Origin: Aeromicrobium sp. PE09-221
GTDB taxonomy: Bacteria > Actinomycetota > Actinomycetes > Propionibacteriales > Nocardioidaceae
Direction: 5' to 3'
Length of the DNA: 64,000 bases
Assembly (NCBI RefSeq): GCF_002174305.1
Contig: NZ_MIJB01000012.1
Span: forward strand, 1-64,000
The translations under genes were made by a program, and so were the position numbers. The notes under the pieces were generated by a model. It searched no databases. It saw only the letters and a list, made by a program, of their open reading frames with translations, and had not been told where the DNA came from. Below, in pieces: positions 8,972 to 17,140 of this stretch. Each line of letters starts with the position of its first letter. The first letter of the stretch is position 1.

Positions 8972-10468
8972 GTGACCCGGGTACCGCAGCAGTCCAAGCG
9001 TCCGAGTGACGCTTTGGAGACAGAAGTTCCGTCGACTCGTAGGCCGCCGCAGTGGGCGAACGCCTATGCGCGATGCGTGATGATCGGTGACGGCTTCGTC
9101 GTGTACGCGGCGGCTGTCATCGCCCTGATGATCAGGTTCAGCGTCGTCACGGAAGGCTTCGGTGACGCCGCCACGACCTACGTGGCTATCACCGTGCTTC
9201 TCACCATCGCATGGGTGCTCGCACTGCATCTCGCGGGCACCTATGACGAGCGGTTGCTCGGCGATGGGCCGGAGGAGTACACCAAGGTCTTCAACGTCAG
9301 CCTGTTCCTCTTCGGCCTCGTAGCCATCGTCTCTTATCTATTCCAGTTTCAGACGTCCCGCGGCTACCTAGGCATCGCGCTACCCATCGGACTTCTCGCG
9401 CTGCTCCTCAACCGCAAGTTCTGGCGCAAGCGTCTGCAGAAGCAACGGGCTAAGGGCAAGGCCTCGCACAACGTCATGATCATCGGCGGCGTCGACACCG
9501 CGCGCGAGATCGCCGGCTGGCTCCGTCGTCACGCCACCGCCGGCTATCGGGTCAGCGGCGTATGGGTGCCCGACTCCGAGACCGGTCCGCGGCAATGGCT
9601 CGACGTGCCCGACCAGTTCATCCCCGTCTTCGGCTCCAACCATGATCTCGACGACGCCCTCTACCTCACCGAGGCCGACACCGTCATCGTCAGCGACACC
9701 GAACATCTCGGCCATCGCGGACTGCGGCAACTGTCCTGGGATCTGCACGACCTCGACATCGACCTCATGGTGTCGCCCAACATCATGGACGTCGCGGGAC
9801 CACGCGTCCACGTGCGCGCCGTCGCCAATATGCCGCTGGTGCACCTCGAAGAGCCCCAGTTCAAGGCCGCCGCGACCATCACCAAGAAGGTCTTCGACCG
9901 GATCTTTGCTTTCTCGGCGCTTGTCGCCATTTCCCCGATGCTGCTGGCCATCGCCATCGCTGTGAAACTCGACTCCAAAGGTCCCGTCCTCTACAAGTCC
10001 GAGCGCATCGGTAAGGACGGTGAAGCATTCTCCATGCTCAAGTTCCGCAGCATGCGCCAGGACGCTGATCTGGAAGTGCAAGCGCTGCGTGACGCCCACG
10101 ATGTCAAGAACGTGCTCTTCAAGATGGCCGACGACCCGCGTGTCACGCGTGTCGGCAGGTTCTTGCGCCGGTACAGCCTCGACGAGCTGCCGCAGTTCAT
10201 CAACGTCCTCCGCGGCGACATGAGCGTCGTCGGTCCGCGACCGCCGCTGCGCACCGAGGTCGACGCCTACGACGACTTCGCCGCCAAACGCCTCCTGGTC
10301 AAGCAAGGCATCACCGGGCTCTGGCAGGTCAGCGGACGCTCCGATCTCGACTGGGAGGAGACCGTGCGCCTCGACCTTGACTATGTCGAGAACTGGTCCA
10401 TGATGCGCGACTTGCAGATCATCTGGCGCACCATCCGCGCGGTGGTCGCCAAACAAGGCGCCTACTGA
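8972..10468 (+). CDS. Polyprenyl-phosphate sugar phosphotransferase (WbaP/CpsE-like), initiating enzyme
   Basis: The first half carries about four membrane segments and a CoA_binding_3-like Rossmann region (NVMIIGGVDTAREIAGWLRR). The last 200 residues are a bacterial sugar transferase domain (PF02397): a membrane helix beginning KVFDRIFAFSALVAI, then KSERIGKDGEAFSMLKFRSM, RRYSLDELPQF, VVGPRPP and GITGLWQVSGR. It transfers sugar-1-phosphate from a nucleotide sugar to undecaprenyl phosphate, the first step of repeat-unit synthesis. I prefer GTG 8972 because GGAGG lies 5 bases upstream; an in-frame ATG at 8942 would add ten residues. It has its own 200-base upstream gap, so it is probably transcribed separately from the block at 1-8106. 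Confidence 0.88.
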   Translation: MTRVPQQSKRPSDALETEVPSTRRPPQWANAYARCVMIGDGFVVYAAAVIALMIRFSVVTEGFGDAATTYVAITVLLTIAWVLALHLAGTYDERLLGDGPEEYTKVFNVSLFLFGLVAIVSYLFQFQTSRGYLGIALPIGLLALLLNRKFWRKRLQKQRAKGKASHNVMIIGGVDTAREIAGWLRRHATAGYRVSGVWVPDSETGPRQWLDVPDQFIPVFGSNHDLDDALYLTEADTVIVSDTEHLGHRGLRQLSWDLHDLDIDLMVSPNIMDVAGPRVHVRAVANMPLVHLEEPQFKAAATITKKVFDRIFAFSALVAISPMLLAIAIAVKLDSKGPVLYKSERIGKDGEAFSMLKFRSMRQDADLEVQALRDAHDVKNVLFKMADDPRVTRVGRFLRRYSLDELPQFINVLRGDMSVVGPRPPLRTEVDAYDDFAAKRLLVKQGITGLWQVSGRSDLDWEETVRLDLDYVENWSMMRDLQIIWRTIRAVVAKQGAY

Positions 10469-10780
10469 GAGCCGCTGGTAACGCGGTCGCTCATGCCTGC
10501 CAGCGCTGGGACGAAGGCATCAACCCTGGCCTTCGGGCGGAGACGTCCTCGGCTGGCTCCACGATCTCGGCGGCGAGACCGCTGCACTCGGATGCAGAGG
10601 ATCACAGTGAACGGGACTCTGCGTTGGAAGCTCGCTGTGACGTTCCAACGGCGGTTGGGCAGAGGCTTCAAAGATCCAAGTGTAAAGGGGTTTACGTTGG
10701 ATCTTAAGCCCCACGTTCCAACTGGAGTGGGTCCCTGAGGGGGAACATCCAACTAAAAGGCCGATTCGGTTGGTATTCTG
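10469..10780. other. Intergenic gap of 312 bases; 3' half holds an operator-like array
   Basis: I see no gene here. The first 150 bases have no recognisable signal. From 10621 onward the gap is filled with inverted repeats described in the next entry. The start codon of the Fic gene directly follows. Confidence 0.6.
10621..10753. promoter_or_regulatory. Array of GTTCCAAC/ATCCAAC half-sites upstream of the Fic gene
   Basis: Three inverted repeats lie in tandem. First, CGTTGGAA (10622-10629) faces TTCCAACG (10643-10650). Second, AAGATCCAA (10671-10679) faces TTGGATCTT (10697-10705), with a nested GTAAA (10682-10686) and TTTAC (10691-10695) around GGGG. Third, CCCAC (10710-10714) faces GTGGG (10727-10731) around a GTTCCAAC. 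A further ATCCAAC occurs at 10747-10753. All share the word TTCCAAC or ATCCAAC. No T-run follows any of them, so they do not look like intrinsic terminators. Inference: binding sites for a winged-helix repressor, possibly the C-terminal domain of the Fic protein itself. Confidence 0.55.
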
Positions 10781-11947
10781 GTGGATCCCGACCGCTTCAC
10801 TGCACCACTTTTCGGCGAGGCGATCCGCGAGCCGGGCAAGAAGTCAGCCTTCTGGTACTTCAGGCCCGCGCCGATCCCGCGCGACCTTCCCCTCCACTCG
10901 GCCACTGTCAGCGCTCTCTCCGAGGCGGACGCTGCGCTGGGGCGTCTTCAAGGGCTGGGGGCTCTCGTGAGGGATCCAGAACTCCTGATCGGTCCATATC
11001 TGACACAGGAGGCAGTCGCCAGCTCCCGCATCGAGGGAACCCAGACATCCATCTCGGAAGTGCTTCAGGCCGAGGCCGGTGGGACCCCGACGTCTTCGGA
11101 GGACGTTGCGGAAGTCGAGCGGTACCTTGCCGCAACCATGCAAGGCTACGAACTCATCAGAGAGTTGCCCATCACCCAGCGGCTGATCCTCGAGCTCCAC
11201 GCCACCCTTTTGTCCGGAGTGCGAGGCCAAGAGAAGTCACCAGGGGAGTTCCGTCGCTCCCCGGTCTGGGTGGGGTCACCGACCGACAATCCCACGACCG
11301 CACTCTATGTGCCACCACTCCCGGACGACCTGCCGGCCGCGATCACGGACTGGGAGAAGTGCGTCAACGAACCTGATCAATCGCCTGTGCTAATCCGGTG
11401 TGCCCTCATGCACTATCAGTTCGAGACGATCCACCCGTTCCTGGACGGAAACGGCCGCATCGGCAGACTCCTCATCAACTTGATGCTGACGGAGGAAGGC
11501 CGACTCACGACCCCGTTGCTCTATACGTCCGGCTACCTGGAGAAGCATCGTATGGAGTACTACGAGCGACTTCAGCGGGTTCGCGAGAAGGGCGAGGTGC
11601 AACAGTGGCTCCAGTTCTTCCTCACCGCGGTCCGGCGTTCGGCGGAGGACGCGGTCGTGCGCTCCGAGAAGCTGGTCGACTTGCGGGAGCGATACCTCTC
11701 ACGGGCGGCCACGACTCGTTCGAACCTCTCCGCTCTGGTGGCACTGGTTTTCGTCAACCCCTTCCTCACGGTTGCTCGAGTCGAGAAGACGCTCGGCCTC
11801 ACCAACCACGGTTCCCGCAATCTCATCAACGATGCCGCCCGGCGGGGGTGGGTAGAGAAGATCGGAGCCTCGGGACGGGGCGGTCGTCTCTACTGGGTCG
11901 CCCGAGAGCTCTTCGATGTCATCGACGCGCCGGCGATCTACGACTGA
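10781..11947 (+). CDS. Fic family protein with C-terminal winged helix
   Basis: The protein has 388 residues. An N-terminal Fic_N-type helical region contains SSRIEGT (about 81-87), which matches the [S/T]xxxE[G/N] inhibitory helix that blocks ATP binding in autoinhibited (class II) Fic proteins. The catalytic motif HPFLDGNGRIGR (about 218-229) is complete. The last 60 residues read LTVARVEKTLGLTNHGSRNLINDA and look like a winged HTH. Fic enzymes transfer AMP from ATP to hydroxyl side chains of targets. The start GTG 10781 has no good ribosome site. The HTH plus the palindrome array upstream suggest autoregulation. No partner antitoxin gene is adjacent, which fits a self-contained inhibitor. 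Confidence 0.85.
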   Translation: MDPDRFTAPLFGEAIREPGKKSAFWYFRPAPIPRDLPLHSATVSALSEADAALGRLQGLGALVRDPELLIGPYLTQEAVASSRIEGTQTSISEVLQAEAGGTPTSSEDVAEVERYLAATMQGYELIRELPITQRLILELHATLLSGVRGQEKSPGEFRRSPVWVGSPTDNPTTALYVPPLPDDLPAAITDWEKCVNEPDQSPVLIRCALMHYQFETIHPFLDGNGRIGRLLINLMLTEEGRLTTPLLYTSGYLEKHRMEYYERLQRVREKGEVQQWLQFFLTAVRRSAEDAVVRSEKLVDLRERYLSRAATTRSNLSALVALVFVNPFLTVARVEKTLGLTNHGSRNLINDAARRGWVEKIGASGRGGRLYWVARELFDVIDAPAIYD

Positions 11948-12043
11948 AATGACCGCGTAAAACCCCTGCTGTGGAAAGTCGCTGGACGTGTCGGTGGGAT
12001 CTGTGATGATGGGAACATCAGTTCGAAACATGTGGGGGTTCCG

Positions 12044-13345
12044 ATGAGCGTGGTGGTGGATCGTTTGGCCGGTGGTCCGGCCGCGATCGCTGCTGCACGG
12101 GCGCAGCTGGTCGAGTTGGATGCGGTCGAGCTCGTGGAGGCGCATCGGGTGGGGCAGTCGATTCTGCGTGAGGTGCAGGCGTTCCTGCTCGCGGTCACGG
12201 CCGAGGGCTCGCGCCAGAAAGCCCACGAGCAGACCTCCGCGCCGTCCATGGATGCTCTGATCGCCGAGACTTCGGGCATCACGCGGCGCGACGCTGTCCG
12301 TCAGCGCCAGCTCGCCGAACGTCTCGAGACTGCGCCGGTGCTGGCCGAACAGTTGACCAAGCCCGGCATGTCCACCGATAAGGCGCACGTGGTCGCTCGC
12401 GCGATGGACGATCTTCCTCGCGACCTGTCCACGGTCGACCGTGGTCTGGTCGAACGCGATCTCGCTGAGGCGGCACCCGGCATGAGCCTCGAACAACTAC
12501 GGCGCAAAGCCCGCCGCGCGGTCGAGATCGTCGACAAGCCCCGCGCCGACGCGATCGAAGACCGCACCCTCACCCGCCAGGAACAGACGGCACGGCGCAA
12601 GGCCAGCTTCTGGATGACCCGTCCCGATGACGACGGCATGGTCAAAGGTGGATTCGAGATCGACGCGTTCACCAGCGACATCCTCCGTTCCGTCCTGGAA
12701 TCCAAGACCTCACCGCGCTACCGCGGCGCCCCTGACAGCCAAGGCCCCGAGACAGCCCTGGTTGACGAGGTCGTCGACCAACCGTCGTACCCGGAGAAGC
12801 TTGGCCGGGCGTTCTGCGACGTGCTGCGGCACCTGCCTAAGGACGGCTACGGCAACCACGGCGGCGTCGCCGCCACCCTGATGGTCACCGTCACCGAAGA
12901 TGCCCTACGCGGTCGCACCGATCAGGCCGGCGTCACCGACCACGGCACCCACATCTCCGCCGGGCAGCTACGGATGATCGCCTGCGAAGCAGGCATCCTC
13001 CCCGTGATCATGGGCGGTGACTCGGTACCCCTCGACCTCGGCCGCAGCGGGCGGCTCCACACCGAGAAACAACGACGCGCTTTAGCGCTGCGAGACGGCG
13101 GCTGCGCGTTCCCAGGCTGTGACAGACCATCGTCATGGTGCGAAGCCCACCATGTGAGGCCGTGGTCCGAGGGCGGACCGACCAGTGTCGACGATGGGGT
13201 CCTGCTCTGCGCGCATCATCACCACAAGATCCACCACACCCGATGGCGCGTCGTCATCAACCCACGCGACCGGCTCCCCGACTTCCACCCACCCGGATCC
13301 ACCATGCCCATCCGCAACACCCGCTACCGACCACTCGTCGCCTAG
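12044..13345 (+). CDS. DUF222 / HNH endonuclease domain protein (13E12 repeat family)
   Basis: The protein has 433 residues from ATG 12044, which a GGGGGT site precedes; an in-frame GTG at 12032 is the alternative. The N-terminal two thirds match DUF222. The C-terminus is an HNH domain: CAFPGCDRPSSWCEAHHV, then about 15 residues further LLCAHHHHKIHH, giving zinc-binding Cys residues and the catalytic His pair. Actinobacterial genomes often carry many copies of this family; its biological role is unsettled and it is annotated as 13E12 repeat protein in mycobacteria. No intron or terminal repeats are visible around it, so a mobile origin is not supported here. Confidence 0.85.
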   Translation: MSVVVDRLAGGPAAIAAARAQLVELDAVELVEAHRVGQSILREVQAFLLAVTAEGSRQKAHEQTSAPSMDALIAETSGITRRDAVRQRQLAERLETAPVLAEQLTKPGMSTDKAHVVARAMDDLPRDLSTVDRGLVERDLAEAAPGMSLEQLRRKARRAVEIVDKPRADAIEDRTLTRQEQTARRKASFWMTRPDDDGMVKGGFEIDAFTSDILRSVLESKTSPRYRGAPDSQGPETALVDEVVDQPSYPEKLGRAFCDVLRHLPKDGYGNHGGVAATLMVTVTEDALRGRTDQAGVTDHGTHISAGQLRMIACEAGILPVIMGGDSVPLDLGRSGRLHTEKQRRALALRDGGCAFPGCDRPSSWCEAHHVRPWSEGGPTSVDDGVLLCAHHHHKIHHTRWRVVINPRDRLPDFHPPGSTMPIRNTRYRPLVA

Positions 13346-13370
13346 ACCCGAGTCACCTAGAGTCTGGGCT

Positions 13371-14114
13371 GTGAATGATCCCTACGGAGTGGCGACCGGC
13401 GAGCCGATGCGCAGCCGCTCCCCGCGATCCGATCGTCCCCGGCGCGTCTGGTTGCAAGGCGGCACGTCCACCCAAACCTGGGACTGGGACCTCGTCGCCT
13501 GGGCTATCGCCGCACTCGGCGCCGGTATCGCCGCCGCCATCCTCCTGCCCGACGCGCCCGGTCTCATCTGGATCGCCATGCTCGTCCCCGTGGTCATCGC
13601 CTTCCGCCGTTCCATCCCCCGAGGACTCCTGCGCTTCCGCGCCCACGACCTCCTCCTCGGGATCATGTCCGGCCTGGCTCTCCGTGTCATCGCAGGGTGG
13701 ATGGCACCTCTCGCGACCTGGCCCACCATGGACTCCTGGTGGAGCGACGCCCTCGCCCCCGCCCTCGTCGGCCCCATCGTCGAGGAGCTCTTCTTCCACG
13801 CCCTCCTGCTCGTCGCGCTCTACACCGTCTTCCGTCGTGCGAGTCGGTCACGGCTCGCAGCCGGCACAGTGACCGCGCTCATCACCACAGCTCTGTTCGT
13901 GCTCGCCCACCTGCTCACAGATGCGCTCGACGACCACTGGAGCGGACCAGCCTCGATCGCCCTCGTCGCTCTCGTCGGCGCGCTCCTCGTGTTGCTCACG
14001 GGCCGGATCTGGAGCGCCCTCATCATGCATGTGGCATTCAACGCCTCCTATGTGAGCCTCGGGCTCATCGCCCTCATGGTGACGGGGGACGGCGGAGGCG
14101 CGGGCCTTACCTGA
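13371..14114 (+). CDS. CPBP-type intramembrane protease family membrane protein
   Basis: The protein has 247 residues and about seven membrane segments. The three CPBP (Abi) motifs are present in order: EELFFHA (normally EExxxR, here His replaces Arg), LFVLAHLL (FxxxH) and MHVAFNASY (HxxxN). The family comprises membrane proteases related to Rce1, some of which protect against self-made peptides. The start GTG 13371 is chosen because TAGAGT (13358-13363) sits 7 bases before it, a leaderless arrangement; the frame is open upstream inside the previous gene but that part is a shadow. The altered first motif makes catalytic activity less certain. Confidence 0.75.
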   Translation: MNDPYGVATGEPMRSRSPRSDRPRRVWLQGGTSTQTWDWDLVAWAIAALGAGIAAAILLPDAPGLIWIAMLVPVVIAFRRSIPRGLLRFRAHDLLLGIMSGLALRVIAGWMAPLATWPTMDSWWSDALAPALVGPIVEELFFHALLLVALYTVFRRASRSRLAAGTVTALITTALFVLAHLLTDALDDHWSGPASIALVALVGALLVLLTGRIWSALIMHVAFNASYVSLGLIALMVTGDGGGAGLT

Positions 14115-14320
14115 ATGGCCACCTTCACATTGTTATGACATGTATCACATTGAGGTTGGGGGTTTCACGGTTCAGCTTGCGATATGCGACAGAAGGTCAT
14201 TAAGGTTTCTCTCAGAAGGTGCGAGACTCCCTCGAACTCGTCCTTTGACCGAACGAACGCCTGGGGAAAAGCAACAAACTCGGGTTCCACCAGACCATCA
14301 GTACCGGTTGGAGAACGACC

Positions 14321-14872
14321 ATGACCAAGTTCCGTATGAAGATAGTCGCGGCCTTCGCCGCGGCACTAGCCCTCGTCCTTGTGCCCGCCGCGGCCAATGC
14401 AGAGTACACCCCCGGCGGACCCGCCGGCGGTGCCGTGATCATCGCCCCGGGTGGCAGCGCCACGATCCCGTTCACCGGCTTCGAGCCGAACGAGAACGTG
14501 ACCTTCACGCTCACCGGCGAGAATGCCGCGGGCGCCACGCTCGCGTCGCTCGCCACGGTGGTGAACAGCACATCCACCACCAAGGCCGCCGACGCCAACG
14601 GTGCCGCCAGCGTCACGGTCACGCTCCCGGAGAACGCGACGGGGACGTACACGCTGACCGCTGTCGGTTCGGAGTCCGGTGCCAGCGCCGAGGCGCTCAT
14701 CGAGGTCGGCAGCTCCGGCGGTGGCGGTGGAGACCGTGACCGCGATGGCGGCCTGCCCGACACCGGTTCGACCGACAGCTCCACCATCGCGCTCGTCGCG
14801 GGCGCGGCGCTCCTCGTCGCCGGTCTCGGCGTCGCCGGCGTGGCGGTTCGTCGCCAGCGTCTGCACAGCTGA
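14321..14872 (+). CDS. LPXTG-anchored surface protein
   Basis: The protein has 183 residues. A signal peptide runs to about residue 27 (ending PAAANA). The mature part is a single Thr/Ser-rich beta domain of about 100 residues, then a glycine-rich and charged linker (GGGGGDRDRDGG). The C-terminus is a complete sortase signal: LPDTG, a hydrophobic helix of about 20 residues, and a basic tail (VRRQRLHS). Sortase would attach it to peptidoglycan. GGAGA lies 7 bases before the ATG. Its own promoter probably lies in the 200-base gap upstream, and a strong hairpin follows it. No sortase gene is in the window. Confidence 0.85.
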   Translation: MTKFRMKIVAAFAAALALVLVPAAANAEYTPGGPAGGAVIIAPGGSATIPFTGFEPNENVTFTLTGENAAGATLASLATVVNSTSTTKAADANGAASVTVTLPENATGTYTLTAVGSESGASAEALIEVGSSGGGGGDRDRDGGLPDTGSTDSSTIALVAGAALLVAGLGVAGVAVRRQRLHS

Positions 14873-14893
14873 GCCGCCCTCGGTTCGACTGAG

Positions 14894-14928
14894 CGAAGCC
14901 CCCAGATCTCGATGATCTGGGGGCTTCG
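14894..14928. terminator. Strong bidirectional hairpin terminator
   Basis: A perfect 15-base inverted repeat (14894-14908 with 14914-14928) encloses a 5-base loop, TCGAT. Read on the plus strand it ends in CTTCGTCGT, and on the minus strand in CTTCGC. It lies between the converging LPXTG and DUF4012 genes and can serve both. Confidence 0.8.
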
Positions 14929-14943
14929 TCGTGTCCGACCGAC

Positions 14944-16719
14944 TCAGCCGGCCTCGGTGGTGCCGCAGGCGGGAGCCGCCGACGTCGAGGCACCGGGCAC
15001 CGTCGGTGTGGTCACTACGTCGAGTCGATTGGTGTAGGGGGTGCTGACGCGAACGGTGGCCGAGGCGTGCTCACCTGGAGCGAGGCTGGACTCCCAGGTC
15101 AGGACCTGTCGTCCACTGTCGGTACCGCGTCCGACCCCCGCACCGCTCGAATCCGTCGCCGACACGATCTCGGAGCCCTCGGGCAGATAGAGATAGGCGA
15201 CCGTGCGGGTCACGCCCGGGGGCACGACCACGCCTCCGCCCGTGATGTATCGCGGGAGCGACGCCGCATCGGCGGGCGCGTCGTTGCGCAGCGTCACCCG
15301 GAGCAGCGCATCCGTGCCTCCGGTGTCGTTGGTGCACCAGCTGGCCCCCGACTCCAGTCGCGAGTAGTAATTCATCTTCGAGGCGGTTCCGTCGTTCAGG
15401 TATACCCCGAAGGATGTGCGCTGGCCGTCGGTAACCGGCAGCAGGCCCTGGAGTCCGGTGCCGTCGAGGGCAGCCTGGTCGTTCTCATTCTCGTTCCAGA
15501 TCAGCACCCGATGCTCATCGGTGGCGCGCGTCAGCGCGTCGAGGAACCTGCGTGGATCGGCGCCGCCGCTCGTCACCGCATCGAAGACGGCGGCGGCGGT
15601 CGCCTGGAAGAACTCGTCCTGCTGTGCCGGGTCCCCGTACCGCAGGTACACCTCGTTGAGCAGGAGGGAGACGGCGTTGTCGGCAGTGATCTCATCGCCC
15701 GTCGGCAGCGTGATCGGGCCGGTGGCCTCCAGGAGATAGGAGAGAACGACCGGATCGATCGCGATGACTCCGTCGACGCGGGCACCGCGCTCACGCTCCC
15801 ACATAGCCTGCGCCAGACGCGCGGCCGTGGGGAAGGACGGAACCTGCGTGACGTTCTGGATCCATAGCGCCGGCTGGTCCTCGTAGATCTGCCGCAGCTC
15901 CTCATCGAGTGGCAGGACCGCCTCGTCATGGCGCGAGAAGTCGCTCGACGACGCCTGATCCTCCAATGACAGCGCACCGCCGTCGGTGCGCAGCAGGGCC
16001 GTCGCGCCGACGATGCCGCCCAGGGATCGCCACTCGGCATTGTTCTGGAAGACCAGCAGGTACTCACGCGGCCCGTCCTGTCCGAGCATCGCGGGCGCGA
16101 GCACCGAGGCGCGGCTCACCGCATCGGCCCCGGCCCCGGCCGCACGCAGCTGATCGCCCAGGCCGTCGATGCGCTCGGCCACCGGGTCGAGCAGCGTCCG
16201 ACGGTCGATCGCGTCGACGCGCACCGTCGCGGCTCCCACTCGCTCGGCGCTGAGCGTCGCTACCTCGTGCAGGCCAGCCAGCCCGCTGACATCGACCCGG
16301 CCGTCAGTCGGCCGCAGATCGTCCATCGAGAAGTCCTGTGCCACCTCGACCAGGGGTTCCAGGGCCGAGGACGCGACATCGTCGACGGCGGCCGTGGCCT
16401 CGGCCACCGCGTTCATCTGATCCCCGACCCACGGCAGCAGCTCGGCGGCACGCCACACCGGATCGGAGGTCAGGGAGCGAGCCGACGAGGTGTCCTCGGC
16501 AAGGCTGGCCGCGTGGGATGCGGTCGCCTCGGTATCGGTGATCTGCTCCCGCATCTGCTGGGCCGTCCGCTCCGCATCGCGCAGGTGCCCATAAGCGAGG
16601 TAACCGCGGACCCCGAGCCACACCGCACACAGCACCCCGATGATCGCGGCCGCGGCCAGGACCCAGAGGAACACGCGACCGGCCGAACGTGCAGCGGTGG
16701 GAAGCAGAGGGTTGGTCAC
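14944..16719 (-). CDS. DUF4012 membrane-anchored protein
   Basis: The protein has 591 residues. One membrane helix near the N-terminus (about 14-40) is followed by a helical stretch with heptad-like pattern and a large exported domain that matches DUF4012 (PF13196), including the conserved QNNAEWRSLGGIVGA and VIAIDPVVLSYLL. DUF4012 genes occur mostly in or beside actinobacterial surface-polysaccharide loci; the molecular role is not established. The GTG start has TAGGAT (16726-16731, minus strand) exactly 6 bases upstream, so the message is probably leaderless. It may act with the polysaccharide genes on either side. Confidence 0.8.
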   Translation of the reverse strand: MTNPLLPTAARSAGRVFLWVLAAAAIIGVLCAVWLGVRGYLAYGHLRDAERTAQQMREQITDTEATASHAASLAEDTSSARSLTSDPVWRAAELLPWVGDQMNAVAEATAAVDDVASSALEPLVEVAQDFSMDDLRPTDGRVDVSGLAGLHEVATLSAERVGAATVRVDAIDRRTLLDPVAERIDGLGDQLRAAGAGADAVSRASVLAPAMLGQDGPREYLLVFQNNAEWRSLGGIVGATALLRTDGGALSLEDQASSSDFSRHDEAVLPLDEELRQIYEDQPALWIQNVTQVPSFPTAARLAQAMWERERGARVDGVIAIDPVVLSYLLEATGPITLPTGDEITADNAVSLLLNEVYLRYGDPAQQDEFFQATAAAVFDAVTSGGADPRRFLDALTRATDEHRVLIWNENENDQAALDGTGLQGLLPVTDGQRTSFGVYLNDGTASKMNYYSRLESGASWCTNDTGGTDALLRVTLRNDAPADAASLPRYITGGGVVVPPGVTRTVAYLYLPEGSEIVSATDSSGAGVGRGTDSGRQVLTWESSLAPGEHASATVRVSTPYTNRLDVVTTPTVPGASTSAAPACGTTEAG

Positions 16720-16774
16720 CCGACGATCCTAGGGGTTCGCGCGGATTCCGCGGGTAGTTGCGTGCGTCTCGCCG

Positions 16775-16798
16775 ATAGTACAGGAAATCGTGTACTAT
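16775..16798. promoter_or_regulatory. Operator palindrome overlapping the -10 of the CmtR-like gene
   Basis: ATAGTACA (16775-16782) and TGTACTAT (16791-16798) are perfect inverted arms 8 bases apart. The right arm contains TACTAT, a good -10 that lies 6 bases before the ATG at 16805. A repressor bound here would cover the promoter. This fits autoregulation by the downstream ArsR-family sensor, which would release DNA when metal binds. Confidence 0.75.
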
Positions 16799-16804
16799 TC
16801 TGTC

Positions 16805-17140
16805 ATGTCCACCGCCACGCTAAGTCATATGGATGCCCTGACCCGCCTCGGTAACGCGCTCGCGGACAGCACCAGGACACGCATTCTGATGTCTCTGCGT
16901 GATGCACCGGCGTGTCCCTCCGACCTGGCCGAGGCGCTCGGCGTGAGTCGACAGGTGATGTCCAATCAGCTTGCCTGTCTCCGCGGCTGCGGTCTGGTCG
17001 AGAAGGTCCCCGCCGGCCGCCGCAGCTGGTATCGGCTCGCCGACCCGAAACTCGGCGATGTCCTCGGTTCCATGCTCGAGCTGGTCCTCGAGGTCGAGCC
17101 CGGGTGCTGCGCGCCAGGGGGCTGCTCGTGCAACGCGTGA
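16805..17140 (+). CDS. ArsR/SmtB-family metal sensor, CmtR-like
   Basis: The protein has 111 residues: a winged helix (PSDLAEALGVSRQVMSNQL is the recognition region) followed by LACLRGCGLVEKV. That CxxxC pair matches the Cys57/Cys61 ligands of Mycobacterium tuberculosis CmtR, which senses Cd(II) and Pb(II). A C-terminal CCAPGGCSC could supply the third ligand or more. I use ATG 16805, not the upstream in-frame GTG at 16790, because TACTAT sits 6 bases before the ATG and the operator would otherwise be inside the coding part. Its stop overlaps the GTG of the transporter gene, so it probably controls that gene in response to a thiophilic metal. Confidence 0.85.
   Translation: MSTATLSHMDALTRLGNALADSTRTRILMSLRDAPACPSDLAEALGVSRQVMSNQLACLRGCGLVEKVPAGRRSWYRLADPKLGDVLGSMLELVLEVEPGCCAPGGCSCNA

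Noticed and set aside
12044-13345. DUF222/HNH gene as a mobile element or homing endonuclease
   Set aside because: There are no terminal repeats, target duplications or host gene interruption; it looks like a resident member of a common family.
14115-14320. Small gene upstream of the LPXTG protein
   Set aside because: Frames there lack a ribosome site and typical codon use; it is best read as a promoter region.
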